Assembly (NCBI GenBank): GCA_964586225.1
Contig: CAZPHD010000004.1
Span: forward strand, 1 to 64,000
DNA from: JANJUB01 sp964586225
GTDB lineage: Bacteria; Armatimonadota; Fimbriimonadia; Fimbriimonadales; Fimbriimonadaceae
Direction of reading: 5' to 3'
Length of the DNA: 64,000 nucleotides
The first letter of the stretch is position 1. The number at the start of each line of letters is the position of its first letter. Made by a program: the position numbers and the translations under genes. Shown one piece after another: positions 26,571 to 34,729 of the stretch. The notes beneath the pieces are model-generated. The model saw only the letters and a program-made list of their open reading frames with translations, did no database searches and had not been told where the DNA came from.

Positions 26571-26732
26571 TCAATCCTTGGAAGGTGAGACTTTGCCGCA
26601 TTTGCGGCAGATGTAGTCGCCGGTGTGGGAACCCAAGAAGTAATCTCGGTCCCATTCATGGTTACACGCCACCTCAGTGGCTTCACTAGTTACGTGCGGT
26701 TTAGTGTCTCGCTTGACTGATGAATTGTTCAT
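26571..26732 (-). CDS. Small zinc-ribbon-like protein
   Basis: A 53-aa protein with one Cys/His cluster (CNHEWDRDYF, then YICRKCGKVS). ATG 26732 is preceded by TAATCT at 7 nt and no Shine-Dalgarno, a leaderless-type start. The upstream frame to 26930 is antisense/shadow. It probably binds zinc and nucleic acid or protein; no family identified. Confidence 0.6.
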   Translation of the reverse strand: MNNSSVKRDTKPHVTSEATEVACNHEWDRDYFLGSHTGDYICRKCGKVSPSKD

Positions 26733-26773
26733 CTCAATTAGATTATGGACGTTTAGTAAGGCGCGTGAACAAA

Positions 26774-26986
26774 TTATCTTTCCCGCCTCTCCATATCGTC
26801 GAGCATCCTCACTACCCGTTCGAGCGTCGTAGTCGTGCGCTCCAGCAGTGGACCAATCTTCTCCATCACCTGACGATGCTGCCAGATTAGATAGACGATG
26901 AGGACGATGCCGACGGCGGCAAACCCCCACCGGTCAGCTAGCTCAGGGAGGGCTTCAGCTTGGGCTAATGGGAGCAAATCAATCAT
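26774..26986 (-). CDS. Small single-TM coiled-coil protein
   Basis: A 70-aa protein: short N-terminus, transmembrane helix (WGFFAVG-type, WGFAAVGIVLIVYLIWQ, about 23-39) and a charged coiled-coil tail (LLERTTTTLERVVRMLDDME). ATG 26986 overlaps the end of the sigma-like gene by 8 nt, so it is translated from the same mRNA. Topology would suit a holin, spanin-like protein or membrane-bound anti-sigma partner. The coupling to a sigma-like gene favours the last, but this is inference. Confidence 0.6.
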   Translation of the reverse strand: MIDLLPLAQAEALPELADRWGFAAVGIVLIVYLIWQHRQVMEKIGPLLERTTTTLERVVRMLDDMERRER

Positions 26987-27587
26987 GTCCGTCGGTAGCC
27001 TGTTGGTCTGCCCATAGTGGCAATGATTTGATGCGCTCGATGGCGGCTTTTGCATCTGTGCGCGTCATCTTCAACTCGTTGGCTGACGCTAGCCAGCCCT
27101 TGCCCGTGCAGAGCAGAAGGGCATATTCCCTGTCTTTGTCATCGAGGGAGTTCAAAACCTGAACCAGGCGCGTGTCGCATGGATTCTGAAGCTCGTCGGG
27201 CACGAACGCCACCTCGCGAAGCTCTTCGAGGTCGAGCAGTTCTGTCTTCGCGAGGTTGTCAACGTCCTTTTGCTTCGCTAGCCGCATGTCGAGCAGGGCG
27301 CGGGCGATGATGGTGCGGGCATACCTATTGAACGGAACGCCGCCTTCATTGTCTGGTCGGTAGAACTGGATGGCTTTACAGAACCTGAACCGTGCCTCGG
27401 CAAACAGGTCTTCAAGGAACTCGCCGCCATATTCCGAACGATAGAACGAGCGCGCGACCGTGTTTACATACGGTTCATAGAACTCCCAGATGCGTTCGAG
27501 TGCATCTTGGTCACCCTGCTGAGCCTTGCGGTGAGTGTCGAGAGAAGGCGCAACTGCGCCGCTTGAGTAGGTTGATGTGCTCCCCAT
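26979..27587 (-). CDS. Phage-encoded sigma-70-like factor
   Basis: A 202-aa protein with ECF-like architecture: region 2 (IWEFYEPYVNTVARSFYRSE, FAEARFRFCKAIQFYRPDNE, RYARTIIARALLDMRLAK) and a C-terminal region-4-like helix-turn-helix (LNSLDDKDREYALLLCTGKG, WLASANELKMTRTDAKAAIE). It probably redirects host RNA polymerase. It is transcribed leftward, with the small membrane protein overlapping its end. CTAACG lies 7 nt before its own ATG, resembling the motif that precedes the late genes. Confidence 0.75.
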   Translation of the reverse strand: MGSTSTYSSGAVAPSLDTHRKAQQGDQDALERIWEFYEPYVNTVARSFYRSEYGGEFLEDLFAEARFRFCKAIQFYRPDNEGGVPFNRYARTIIARALLDMRLAKQKDVDNLAKTELLDLEELREVAFVPDELQNPCDTRLVQVLNSLDDKDREYALLLCTGKGWLASANELKMTRTDAKAAIERIKSLPLWADQQATDGHD

Positions 27588-27594
27588 GGGGGAG

Positions 27595-27600
27595 CGTTAG
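27595..27600 (-). promoter_or_regulatory. CTAACG box before the sigma-like gene
   Basis: On the minus strand CTAACG-CTCCCCC-ATG; the core equals the CTAACG of the late motif and has the same spacing to the start codon. It may be autoregulation by the phage sigma. Confidence 0.4.
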
Positions 27601-27657
27601 GAATCGGTGCGGTCGGCACCTTGCGATTTGTAGAAGAACGCTGGTAGAACCCTATAG

Positions 27658-28347
27658 ATGCCTGACTATCAGACGCCAACCATCCAAGTTGAACCTGAAC
27701 TGTTGAAGCAATGCAATGAGTTCGCCCGGACGATGGGCGCGATGAATCAAGCAAAGGAATTCAACAGCAATCAGGTGCGCGCGAGGTCTGCTGATGCAGT
27801 CGCAAGAGACATCTTGATTGGCAAAGTCGCTGAGTGCGCCGTTTGGCAATATCTCGTCTCGAAGGGAGTCAAGATGAAGCCCGTTGACTTCGAGATAAAG
27901 GGTGAAGGTGTCAAAGACTCAGGCGACCTCGACACCGAGACCGGCAAGCAAGTTAGCGTCAAATCAACCGAGTTTGGCCGCCGGTTGATGGTGCACACTC
28001 CCCAACTCTATTGGGACCTCGCCGACTTCTATGTCGTCTGCAACACCGTGATGGATGGAGACGTCGCAACGGGTTCGGTCACTATCAGAGGATATGCAGC
28101 GCAGAGTGACCTGGTGAGCCTGGAACGACTGATGGAGCACCGAGAACGGCATCGCTTGGCGGTCGAACGTCGGGGTGAGTGGTTCGTCCCAGACTTTGCG
28201 CCAGATGTCTGTGGCAGTCGGTCAGGCTACATCAAGCAGGGTCAACAATCACCGTTTGGGAACTTTAAGATGCAGTCAACCAACGTCTGGATTGACTCGC
28301 CTCAGCTTCGGACGGACTTCGGCGCGCTGATTGAAGCGTTGAAGTGA
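27658..28347 (+). CDS. PD-(D/E)XK-like nuclease candidate next to R-M genes
   Basis: A 229-aa protein. Residues ~60-105 have the order of a restriction-endonuclease-like core: GKVAECAVWQYL (acid), then SGDLDTETGKQVSVKSTEF, where the D and V-x-V-K match D...(D/E)xK with one acid replaced. The rest is unrecognised. It lies 60 bp upstream of a C5 methyltransferase, so an accessory or restriction role is likely. No Shine-Dalgarno; TAGAAC is 7 nt before the ATG. Confidence 0.5.
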   Translation: MPDYQTPTIQVEPELLKQCNEFARTMGAMNQAKEFNSNQVRARSADAVARDILIGKVAECAVWQYLVSKGVKMKPVDFEIKGEGVKDSGDLDTETGKQVSVKSTEFGRRLMVHTPQLYWDLADFYVVCNTVMDGDVATGSVTIRGYAAQSDLVSLERLMEHRERHRLAVERRGEWFVPDFAPDVCGSRSGYIKQGQQSPFGNFKMQSTNVWIDSPQLRTDFGALIEALK

Positions 28348-28407
28348 TTGTAGACGTCTGTACACTCAGGTGAGTCTTGTCCCTCGTGGGCTAGACTGGA
28401 AGGAATC

Positions 28408-29484
28408 ATGCTGAGGTTTGGAGAGTTATTTGCTGGTGCCGGTGGTATGGCTCTCGGACTCAAGCGAGCCGGTCTTGAACCTACCTGGGCTGTAGATTGG
28501 AATGAGGATGCCTGCGCGACCTACCGCAACATGATTGGCGGTCATGCCATCTGTGACAAGGTCGAGAACGTTCGATTCTCAGAGCAAGCCAAGGTTAACG
28601 GTCTCGCCTTCGGGTTCCCATGCAATGACTTCAGCATGGTCGGCGAGCGCAAGGGCACCGATGGATACTTCGGCGGTCTCTATAAGTTTGCGGAGCAAGC
28701 AGTCCAAGAACTTGAACCTGACTGGTTCATCGCCGAGAATGTCCCTGGGCTGATGGCGAGTGGCGGCCATGACATCATGCAAGAGTTCGCGAACGCCGGT
28801 CCTGGCTATCGCCTGTCAGTCCACGTCTACAGATTCGAGGAATATGGTGTTCCTCAGAGGCGATGGCGCGTCATCGGTGTTGGAATTCGGTCTGACCTGG
28901 GCTTAACCTTCAGACCACCCGCCCCGACACATGAGACACCAATAGGCGCAAGAGAGGCATTCCGCGGCGTCGAGAATGTGCCGCATAACAATGAACTGCC
29001 AAAGCATAGTGAGAAGGTTATTCGCCTCTTGAACTCGATTCCGCCGGGTGAGAACTGTTGGCATCCATCAATTCCATTGGAACTCAGACTGAATGTCGAG
29101 AAGGTTAAGATGTCGCTGATTTACCGGCGACTGCATCCAGACCTGCCATCGTACACGGTTGTTGGTTCGGGTGGCGGCGGAACCCACGGTTATCACTTCG
29201 AGGAACCGCGAGCCCTCACGAATCGAGAACGGGCGCGGATTCAATCATTCCCCGATGACTTCATCTTTGTTGGCAATCCTGCATCAGTGCGCAAGCAGAT
29301 TGGCATGGCTGTTCCACCTCTGGGCGCAGAGAATATCGGTCGAGCCCTCTTGAAGACACTGCGCGGCGAAGAGTATGATGCTGTTGAACCGTCAGTCGGA
29401 GTGTTTAACGGACATCCGAAGAAGTCTCGAATGAAGATTGAACAGAAGGCTCTGTTTGAAGAGGTAGTTCTTGCTGGTCACTAA
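28408..29484 (+). CDS. DNA (cytosine-5) methyltransferase
   Basis: A 358-aa C5 methyltransferase. Motif I FGELFAGAGGMALGLKRAGL, motif IV FPCNDFS with catalytic Cys72 (Asn-Asp replaces the usual Gln-x), motif VI ENVPG, motif VIII PQRRWRV, and IX-X NRERARIQSFPDDF with IGMAVPPLGA. A Shine-Dalgarno (GGAAGGA) precedes ATG 28408. It overlaps the PLD-family nuclease gene by 14 bp and is followed by Vsr, forming a modification-restriction-repair cassette. Confidence 0.93.
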   Translation: MLRFGELFAGAGGMALGLKRAGLEPTWAVDWNEDACATYRNMIGGHAICDKVENVRFSEQAKVNGLAFGFPCNDFSMVGERKGTDGYFGGLYKFAEQAVQELEPDWFIAENVPGLMASGGHDIMQEFANAGPGYRLSVHVYRFEEYGVPQRRWRVIGVGIRSDLGLTFRPPAPTHETPIGAREAFRGVENVPHNNELPKHSEKVIRLLNSIPPGENCWHPSIPLELRLNVEKVKMSLIYRRLHPDLPSYTVVGSGGGGTHGYHFEEPRALTNRERARIQSFPDDFIFVGNPASVRKQIGMAVPPLGAENIGRALLKTLRGEEYDAVEPSVGVFNGHPKKSRMKIEQKALFEEVVLAGH

Positions 29485-30466
29485 CCGTGACGCCAAACTA
29501 CATTTACACCTAAGTCGTGCGCTTAACGGTGCCAGCGATATCGTCCTGGCGTCAGCCTATGCCACACCTGGCGCATGCGAGCTGATTAGGCTCATCAAGC
29601 GTGCAACAGATAGCCGAGTCAGGCTTGCCATTGGCCGCGCGATGCAAGAAGGATTATCTGAGCCAGCTCGCGAGTATTTTGCGAGACTTCACCAGATTGC
29701 GCAAGGGAACGGCGGCGGTGTTCGCGTTGACCCAACAGGATGGCATTCCAAACTCTATGTAGCTGATGCAACTGCGTTCATCGGTAGCTCGAACTTGACC
29801 GAACACGGTCTGTCTGATTGGACCGAAGCAAATCTCTTAGTATCCGGTGAACAGTCTGACCTCGTTCGACGAGAAGCACAGAGACTCTATGAGTCTGGAA
29901 TTGCCTTTGATGCGGCAATAGATGAAGTCCCTCATAGAGAGGTTGCAGTAAAGCCTGGCAAGAATCGAGACTCGGCTCTGTTTATGCCAGCTGAACCATC
30001 TTCAAATCCGACACCTGGTGTAGAGATTAGCTTGCTCGACTCATCTGGACTAGTCGCCGCGAAGTCTGGTCTGAACTGGGGACTTGCAGGCGGCAGACCT
30101 AGGGACAGATACGAGTGTTACATTCGATTCCCTATCAGCGTCCACGAGGAAGCCAAATTTGTGTTTGGTTCGATTGAGAAGGGCACAGAGTTCATCGCGA
30201 ATACGCACGATGGCAAGACGTTCCGACTACGCCTTGAAGGTAACTCGCAGGCAGGCGAATCCACAGCAAAGCAAATCAGTACATCTGGTGACAAACGCGT
30301 TCTGGGGCGCTGGATGGTGGTTGACTGCCTCGGAATCACCGACGGTCGAGCAGTGACGCTTGCGGACCTGAACCGATATGGACGCACCAGTGTAGCGTTC
30401 TACAGAACGAGTACGACGGCTGAAGGTCTCGCCGTCGTCTACCTCGACTTTGCTCGTCGAAGATGA
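29471..30466 (+). CDS. NgoFVII-type restriction endonuclease (PLD family)
   Basis: A 331-aa probable type II restriction enzyme with a phospholipase D-type active site: WHSKLYVADATAFIGSSN, giving H92-x-K94-x4-D99 and the downstream Asn. The C-terminal half (from about 190: LNWGLAGGRPRDRYECYIRF) resembles the B3-like DNA-binding domain of NgoFVII/BfiI-type enzymes. The start is TTG 29471, overlapping the methyltransferase by 14 bp; the end overlaps vsr by 4 bp. It should cut unmethylated sites protected by the upstream methyltransferase. Confidence 0.82.
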   Translation: MLVTNRDAKLHLHLSRALNGASDIVLASAYATPGACELIRLIKRATDSRVRLAIGRAMQEGLSEPAREYFARLHQIAQGNGGGVRVDPTGWHSKLYVADATAFIGSSNLTEHGLSDWTEANLLVSGEQSDLVRREAQRLYESGIAFDAAIDEVPHREVAVKPGKNRDSALFMPAEPSSNPTPGVEISLLDSSGLVAAKSGLNWGLAGGRPRDRYECYIRFPISVHEEAKFVFGSIEKGTEFIANTHDGKTFRLRLEGNSQAGESTAKQISTSGDKRVLGRWMVVDCLGITDGRAVTLADLNRYGRTSVAFYRTSTTAEGLAVVYLDFARRR

Positions 30467-30912
30467 CATTCCAGAACGTTGCACCATCTGTCCGACGGAC
30501 GATGCAGGGCAATCGGTCGAAGGACACCAAACCAGAACGAGTTCTTCGAGGCATGTTGTGGAACGCTGGCTTCCGTGGATACAGGAAGAACCTCAAGACT
30601 TTGCCTGGCAAGCCAGACCTTGTGTTCACTCGGCTGAAGGTAGCAGTCTTCGTGCATGGATGCTTCTGGCACAGTTGCCCTAGGTGTTATGACAAGCGCT
30701 GGCGCGAACCCAAGACGAATACTGAATACTGGCTGAAGAAGCTGTCAGGCAATCTCAGTCGAGATGAGACACATCAGACCGCGCTCAAAGAGATGGGCTT
30801 CCGTGTGCTCGTGGTATGGGAGTGCGACGTCCGAAGGAACCCGCAAGAAGCCGCAGGTCAAGTCATCAGCACGCTTCAAGAACTGACTGCCCTTCAGGGC
30901 AAATCATCTTGA
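30463..30912 (+). CDS. vsr: Very short patch repair endonuclease (Vsr)
   Basis: A 149-aa T:G mismatch endonuclease that repairs deaminated 5-methylcytosine made by the partner methyltransferase. Signature: SKDTKPERVLRGMLWNAGFR, LPGKPDLVF (catalytic Asp52), VFVHGCFWHSCPRCYDKRW (His70 and zinc cysteines) and VLVVWECDV. The start overlaps the nuclease stop by 4 nt. Presence of Vsr supports a true C5 methylation system. Confidence 0.95.
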   Translation: MTFQNVAPSVRRTMQGNRSKDTKPERVLRGMLWNAGFRGYRKNLKTLPGKPDLVFTRLKVAVFVHGCFWHSCPRCYDKRWREPKTNTEYWLKKLSGNLSRDETHQTALKEMGFRVLVVWECDVRRNPQEAAGQVISTLQELTALQGKSS

Positions 30913-31828
30913 ACTTGCATCCGGCGCACTTCTGCGAATCAGGCTGTGCTGGGAACCGGTCTCGGTCCGCCACGAACTCTTCTGCTCCATCTCGCCGTAG
31001 CTCGATGTCAACCAGAGAACGTTCACGAACGCAGTCAACCTCGATGGTCTTCTGAGCAAACTCCATCTGCATCGCGCCGATGGGAGAAGGCTCAAAATCC
31101 GGGCGCAGAGGCATCAGCACAACTTGCGAATACACCCGGTCAGGGCTGACGCTCCGAGAATGAACAGCCCAAAGACCATAGACAGCAAGCTGGAACCCGT
31201 CATCCTGACCAATCATGCGAGACGCCTTCCAGTCGAGGACAATGAACCGCTCAGGCTCTTCAAGCCAAGAATCTGGCGCAGAACTCACCCAGAACTCACT
31301 CAGCTTCCATGCTTCAGGTCGAGGGTCTTCACGCAGGCGAGGCTTCTGCCAATTCTCAACCGGAGATTCTAGAAGACGCTGAACGATTCCGCTCGATGCA
31401 AAGGCAGTTGCGGCCGCAACCACTCGCTCAACAACCTGCTCATCAGTCAGAACCGGCTGAGTGTGCCAAACATGGTCATCGAGAACCTGAGCGCCAAATG
31501 GCGGTGCCTTGCCTGCCAGAACCCGCTCTGCATTCCGAGAACTCGAAGCGATGTTCTTCTCAGCCAGCTCGCGAGCATAGGTCTTAACCTTCTCAACATC
31601 AGGCACCTTGCCAGCCTTCCGAACGTGATTCAGGACTGAGCCAGCGATGCTGTCTGCAACCTGACCAACGAGCATGTACCGATTGACCAGCTTCGACTGT
31701 GCCAGCATCAGCCCAGCATCAGGTTCACCCTTGCGATAATAGGAGAACCAGTGAGCGCGCGGACAGCCTCGCAACGACTTGTGCCGCGAGAAGCTCCATG
31801 CGGTTGACGTGCATTTACCCATTGACAT
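30866..31828 (-). CDS. RecB/Cas4-like nuclease with Fe-S cysteines
   Basis: A 320-aa nuclease candidate. One cysteine near the N-terminus (HKSLRGCPRAHWFSYYRKGE) and three near the C-terminus (KCAGCKFKMICPEG) match the four-cysteine Fe-S arrangement of Cas4/AddB-type nucleases. A PD-(D/E)XK core appears as ERFIVLDWKASRM with QLAVYGLWAV after it. ATG 31828 is my choice; GTG 31879 is an alternative. The gene is divergent from the DprA-like gene across ~113 bp and overlaps vsr tail-to-tail by 47 bp. It probably processes DNA ends together with its neighbours. Confidence 0.75.
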   Translation of the reverse strand: MSMGKCTSTAWSFSRHKSLRGCPRAHWFSYYRKGEPDAGLMLAQSKLVNRYMLVGQVADSIAGSVLNHVRKAGKVPDVEKVKTYARELAEKNIASSSRNAERVLAGKAPPFGAQVLDDHVWHTQPVLTDEQVVERVVAAATAFASSGIVQRLLESPVENWQKPRLREDPRPEAWKLSEFWVSSAPDSWLEEPERFIVLDWKASRMIGQDDGFQLAVYGLWAVHSRSVSPDRVYSQVVLMPLRPDFEPSPIGAMQMEFAQKTIEVDCVRERSLVDIELRRDGAEEFVADRDRFPAQPDSQKCAGCKFKMICPEGQSVLEAC

Positions 31829-31941
31829 GCTCAAGTTCGCGGTTGGGAATGGGGATAAATCGCCGGCACGTTCCGACACGCAGAACCCGTCTCATAGAAT
31901 ATCATCATCCCTGGACAGGGATGAGAAGAGGGGGTTCGCGA

Positions 31942-33135
31942 GTGGAGAAGCAAGGGACGCTGTTTGAGGTCGAAGGCACAAGTACGCCGTCAAACGCTGT
32001 GCGCCGGAATGACAACGCCATCGCTCTCTTCGCACTTGCCTCGATTCGAGGCGTCGGATTCGCCACGGTCAAGGCACTCTGCGATGAATTCAGAGGCGAG
32101 CTAACCCAGGCGTTCAAGATTGACGAACAAACACTCACGACCTTGCTATATGATGCCCGCACGCCAAACCCTTCTGGTGTCGCCAAAGAGATAAAGACCA
32201 ACGCCAAAGCGATTGTCGCAGAAGGGCGCAAGGCGTGGACAAAATACGAATCTAAAGGAGTCAAGCTCTTATTCAGAGAACAGCCTGAGTATCCAGCTTC
32301 GCTACTTGATTTAGCTTCGCCACCATCTTGGCTATTTGTTGAAGGTGATGCAGAACTTCTGAGTTCGCCGTTCCTCGTTGGCTTTGTCGGAACCAGAACG
32401 CCAACCACCGAAGGTCAGCATATTGCTCGGCGCGCATCAGCATATCTGGCGCAGATGAATGCGGTCATCTTGTCGGGACTCGCTGAAGGCATTGATACGG
32501 TTGGCCATCAGAGCGCGTTGTTATACGGTGCCCCGACGGTAGCTGTGCTTGGACATGGAATTGACGTCGTATTCCCAGCATCCACTGCAAAGACACGTCA
32601 GGACATCGTCCTCTTTGGTGGGGCTGTAATCTCAGAGTATCTTCCAGGCGACAACTACAGCCGCGACAAGTTCGTCCATCGGAACAGAATTCAAGCGGCA
32701 TTGTCCAGAGCCGTCTGCTTTGTCGAGGCGCGCGAGAAGTCAGGAACGGCACACACGCTGAGATTTGCAAAGCACATGAACCGTCCACTCTTTGCGACCA
32801 CCTTTGGCGGGTATCGAGGTGTTCCTGAAGAGGAGTTGCTACACGTTCTCGAATCGCAAGGCGGCTCGGTCTTCGACCTGGCGCAAGAGGCTGATGTCCA
32901 GTCCTTGTCTGAGTTCGTGCACAAGGCCTTCACTCAGCAAGTTGAGGTGCCTGATGATAACGCACCCATGATGTTCCGCAACATCGCCAGAGAAGTTCGC
33001 CGGTTAGCCGAGGAATATGGCGCAACAAGCCACGACCTTGATTGGCTCAAGAAGGAACTCACAAAGATTCCCGTCGCTCCATCGGTGCACGAGGAGCCCA
33101 AACGTAAGGGGAGACAACGCAAGGGTGCCAATTAA
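31942..33135 (+). CDS. DprA/Smf-like Rossmann (SLOG) protein
   Basis: A 397-aa DprA-family protein. An N-terminal helix-hairpin-helix (LASIRGVGFATVKALCDEF) precedes the Rossmann core: FVGTRTPTTEGQHIARRAS, ILSGLAEGIDTVGHQSAL, VLGHGIDVVFPAST, AVISEYLPGDN, RNRIQAALSRAVCFVEA and SGTAHT. A short C-terminal helical domain follows. GTG 31942 has AGAGGGGG 7 nt upstream. Classical DprA loads RecA in transformation. Here the gene overlaps a HAD-PRTase fusion by 11 bp, which points to a nucleotide-related conflict or defence role instead. Confidence 0.85.
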   Translation: MEKQGTLFEVEGTSTPSNAVRRNDNAIALFALASIRGVGFATVKALCDEFRGELTQAFKIDEQTLTTLLYDARTPNPSGVAKEIKTNAKAIVAEGRKAWTKYESKGVKLLFREQPEYPASLLDLASPPSWLFVEGDAELLSSPFLVGFVGTRTPTTEGQHIARRASAYLAQMNAVILSGLAEGIDTVGHQSALLYGAPTVAVLGHGIDVVFPASTAKTRQDIVLFGGAVISEYLPGDNYSRDKFVHRNRIQAALSRAVCFVEAREKSGTAHTLRFAKHMNRPLFATTFGGYRGVPEEELLHVLESQGGSVFDLAQEADVQSLSEFVHKAFTQQVEVPDDNAPMMFRNIAREVRRLAEEYGATSHDLDWLKKELTKIPVAPSVHEEPKRKGRQRKGAN

Positions 33136-34321
33136 GACTGTTATCCTCGACCGCGACGGAACGCTTTACAACGAACTCTCAGGCAAACTCCAAGATGGTG
33201 TTGCAGAGATGCTCGTGCGCCTGAAGGACATGGGTCTTAACATCTTCGTCGTCTCGAACGAGAATCGAGATAAGAAGGTCGAAGAACTCATCGGCTTGCC
33301 AACTCAGCAGTTCTTCTATCAGACCGATTGTGGGCACAAGGGCTCGAAGAAGTATGTCCAAAAGGTGCTCGACACGACGGGGAACGCACTGAACGAAGTC
33401 GTCTATCTTGGCGATAGTGAGCACGACATGCATGAGGCGTCAGGGAGTCGGGTGGCTCTGTTTAATGCTGAGTGGTCCAATCCAAACTACCGATACGGAC
33501 TTGCAGAGGAATCGCCCAAGATGTTTGCTGACGACATGGAACGATACTTCCTGAAGCAACATCCGTGGTATTTTACTGTCGATGGCGAAGATGCCTTACA
33601 GCGTTCCATAAGATTTCGAGCTGTGCTCGACCCCGATACCTGCAAGAATGAAGGCATCACAGCTCTGCTGAAGCAAAGAAGTGAGAACTTTGCCGATGAT
33701 GAGAAGAGTTTGGAGCTGGCTACGCACCTTGTTACTCACATGATTGCAAGTGTCTATCTTGAAGGGCTTCATTTAGAGAGAGAGCCAAAGAAGCCTACTG
33801 GATTCAGAATGCCCGTGTGGTGCATTTATCCGGGACGTAGCGGTGGGATTAGTCCTATTCTTCGTCTCTTCGAGCAACTTACAGCACGGTTGCTGGGTAT
33901 GAAGTATGAGGAGACGCTGTTGCAGCGCCATACTACGGCACCGAGTTCGCACGTTCATCGCATGTCTACAGGTTCTCCACAAGACATAAGGGAACAGTTC
34001 TTGACGACTAGCATCAATCAAGAGCTTTTACGTAAAGTCAAGGGGAATGTGGTTTTTGTCGTTGACGACTTCAGCACTGGGAGTAATGCGATGGAGACCA
34101 GTAGGAATCTATTACTTGCCTGTGGTGCTACGAGGGTAATAGGGATTACCGTTGGTAAATACGGTGGCAACTACACCGGCTATGTGCCCGGACCTGGGTT
34201 CGAGTTACCAAAGATGGGTGGTCCTGTTGACATGGCCAAGTATGCCATCGCTCAGCAGAATATGGCAACGGTCAAGAATCCAGAAGCAATCGCTGAATAT
34301 TTGAAGAGTAGTCAACACTGA
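33125..34321 (+). CDS. HAD phosphatase-phosphoribosyltransferase fusion
   Basis: A 398-aa two-domain protein. HAD domain: VILDRDGT (nucleophile Asp9, Asp11), VVSNEN (motif II), lysine in GHKGSKKY, and VVYLGDSEHDMHEA (motifs III/IV). After a ~110-residue linker comes a type I phosphoribosyltransferase with the PRPP loop VVFVVDDFSTGSNAMET (about residues 306-322). GTG 33125 overlaps the DprA-like stop by 11 bp, so the two are made together. Predicted chemistry: transfer or removal of phosphoribosyl groups and dephosphorylation of a nucleotide-like molecule. Substrate unknown. Confidence 0.82.
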   Translation: MPIKTVILDRDGTLYNELSGKLQDGVAEMLVRLKDMGLNIFVVSNENRDKKVEELIGLPTQQFFYQTDCGHKGSKKYVQKVLDTTGNALNEVVYLGDSEHDMHEASGSRVALFNAEWSNPNYRYGLAEESPKMFADDMERYFLKQHPWYFTVDGEDALQRSIRFRAVLDPDTCKNEGITALLKQRSENFADDEKSLELATHLVTHMIASVYLEGLHLEREPKKPTGFRMPVWCIYPGRSGGISPILRLFEQLTARLLGMKYEETLLQRHTTAPSSHVHRMSTGSPQDIREQFLTTSINQELLRKVKGNVVFVVDDFSTGSNAMETSRNLLLACGATRVIGITVGKYGGNYTGYVPGPGFELPKMGGPVDMAKYAIAQQNMATVKNPEAIAEYLKSSQH

Positions 34322-34448
34322 CAGTACGCGATAAAACTTAACCAGCGAAGCCTGTAACCATCATCCAGCACCGCTGATTCATCCCCTACCTCGCTCCGCT
34401 CGGCTCGTAAAACCCAATCGCGCGCGCAAGCTGGTCGAGCCTAATCCT

Positions 34449-34470
34449 GGTGAGAACACCTGTTCTTCAC
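34449..34470. promoter_or_regulatory. Palindromic operator-like site GGTGAGAACACC/TGTTCTTCAC
   Basis: GTGAGAACA-CC-TGTTCTTCAC is a near-palindrome with one inserted base. GTGAGAACACC equals the fifth iteron at 24794 and, inverted, the site at 35698. It lies about 80 bp upstream of the recombinase unit. The 34322-34534 gap also holds TACACG...CGTGTA (34483-34502). Confidence 0.6.
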
Positions 34471-34534
34471 AGATTGCTGATATACACGACTGTAGACGTG
34501 TACAAGAAGGTGTCCAACCAGGCACTATATGTGC

Positions 34535-34729
34535 ATGAGTCAAGACGCTCAAATCGAATACCGCGCTCGGCGCGCTGAACTCTCTGAACTGTTGAAGGAA
34601 CTGCTGCTGAGTGCTGAATCTCAGCCTGAACCAGCGAAGCTGAACTGGGGTCACGTTGGCGATGTTGGACATCTGCTGTCCCTCGCTCGACAGCTGAAGG
34701 ATTCCATGTATGGCGGTCAAGACCAATGA
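34535..34729 (+). CDS. Small helical protein upstream of recombinase
   Basis: A 64-aa protein (SQDAQIEYRARRAELSELLK...LLSLARQLKDSMYGGQDQ), helical and mixed-charge, no family. An alternative in-frame ATG is at 34529. Its stop overlaps the start of the recombinase by 4 nt (ATGA), so the two are co-translated and it may be a partner or directionality factor. Confidence 0.6.
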   Translation: MSQDAQIEYRARRAELSELLKELLLSAESQPEPAKLNWGHVGDVGHLLSLARQLKDSMYGGQDQ

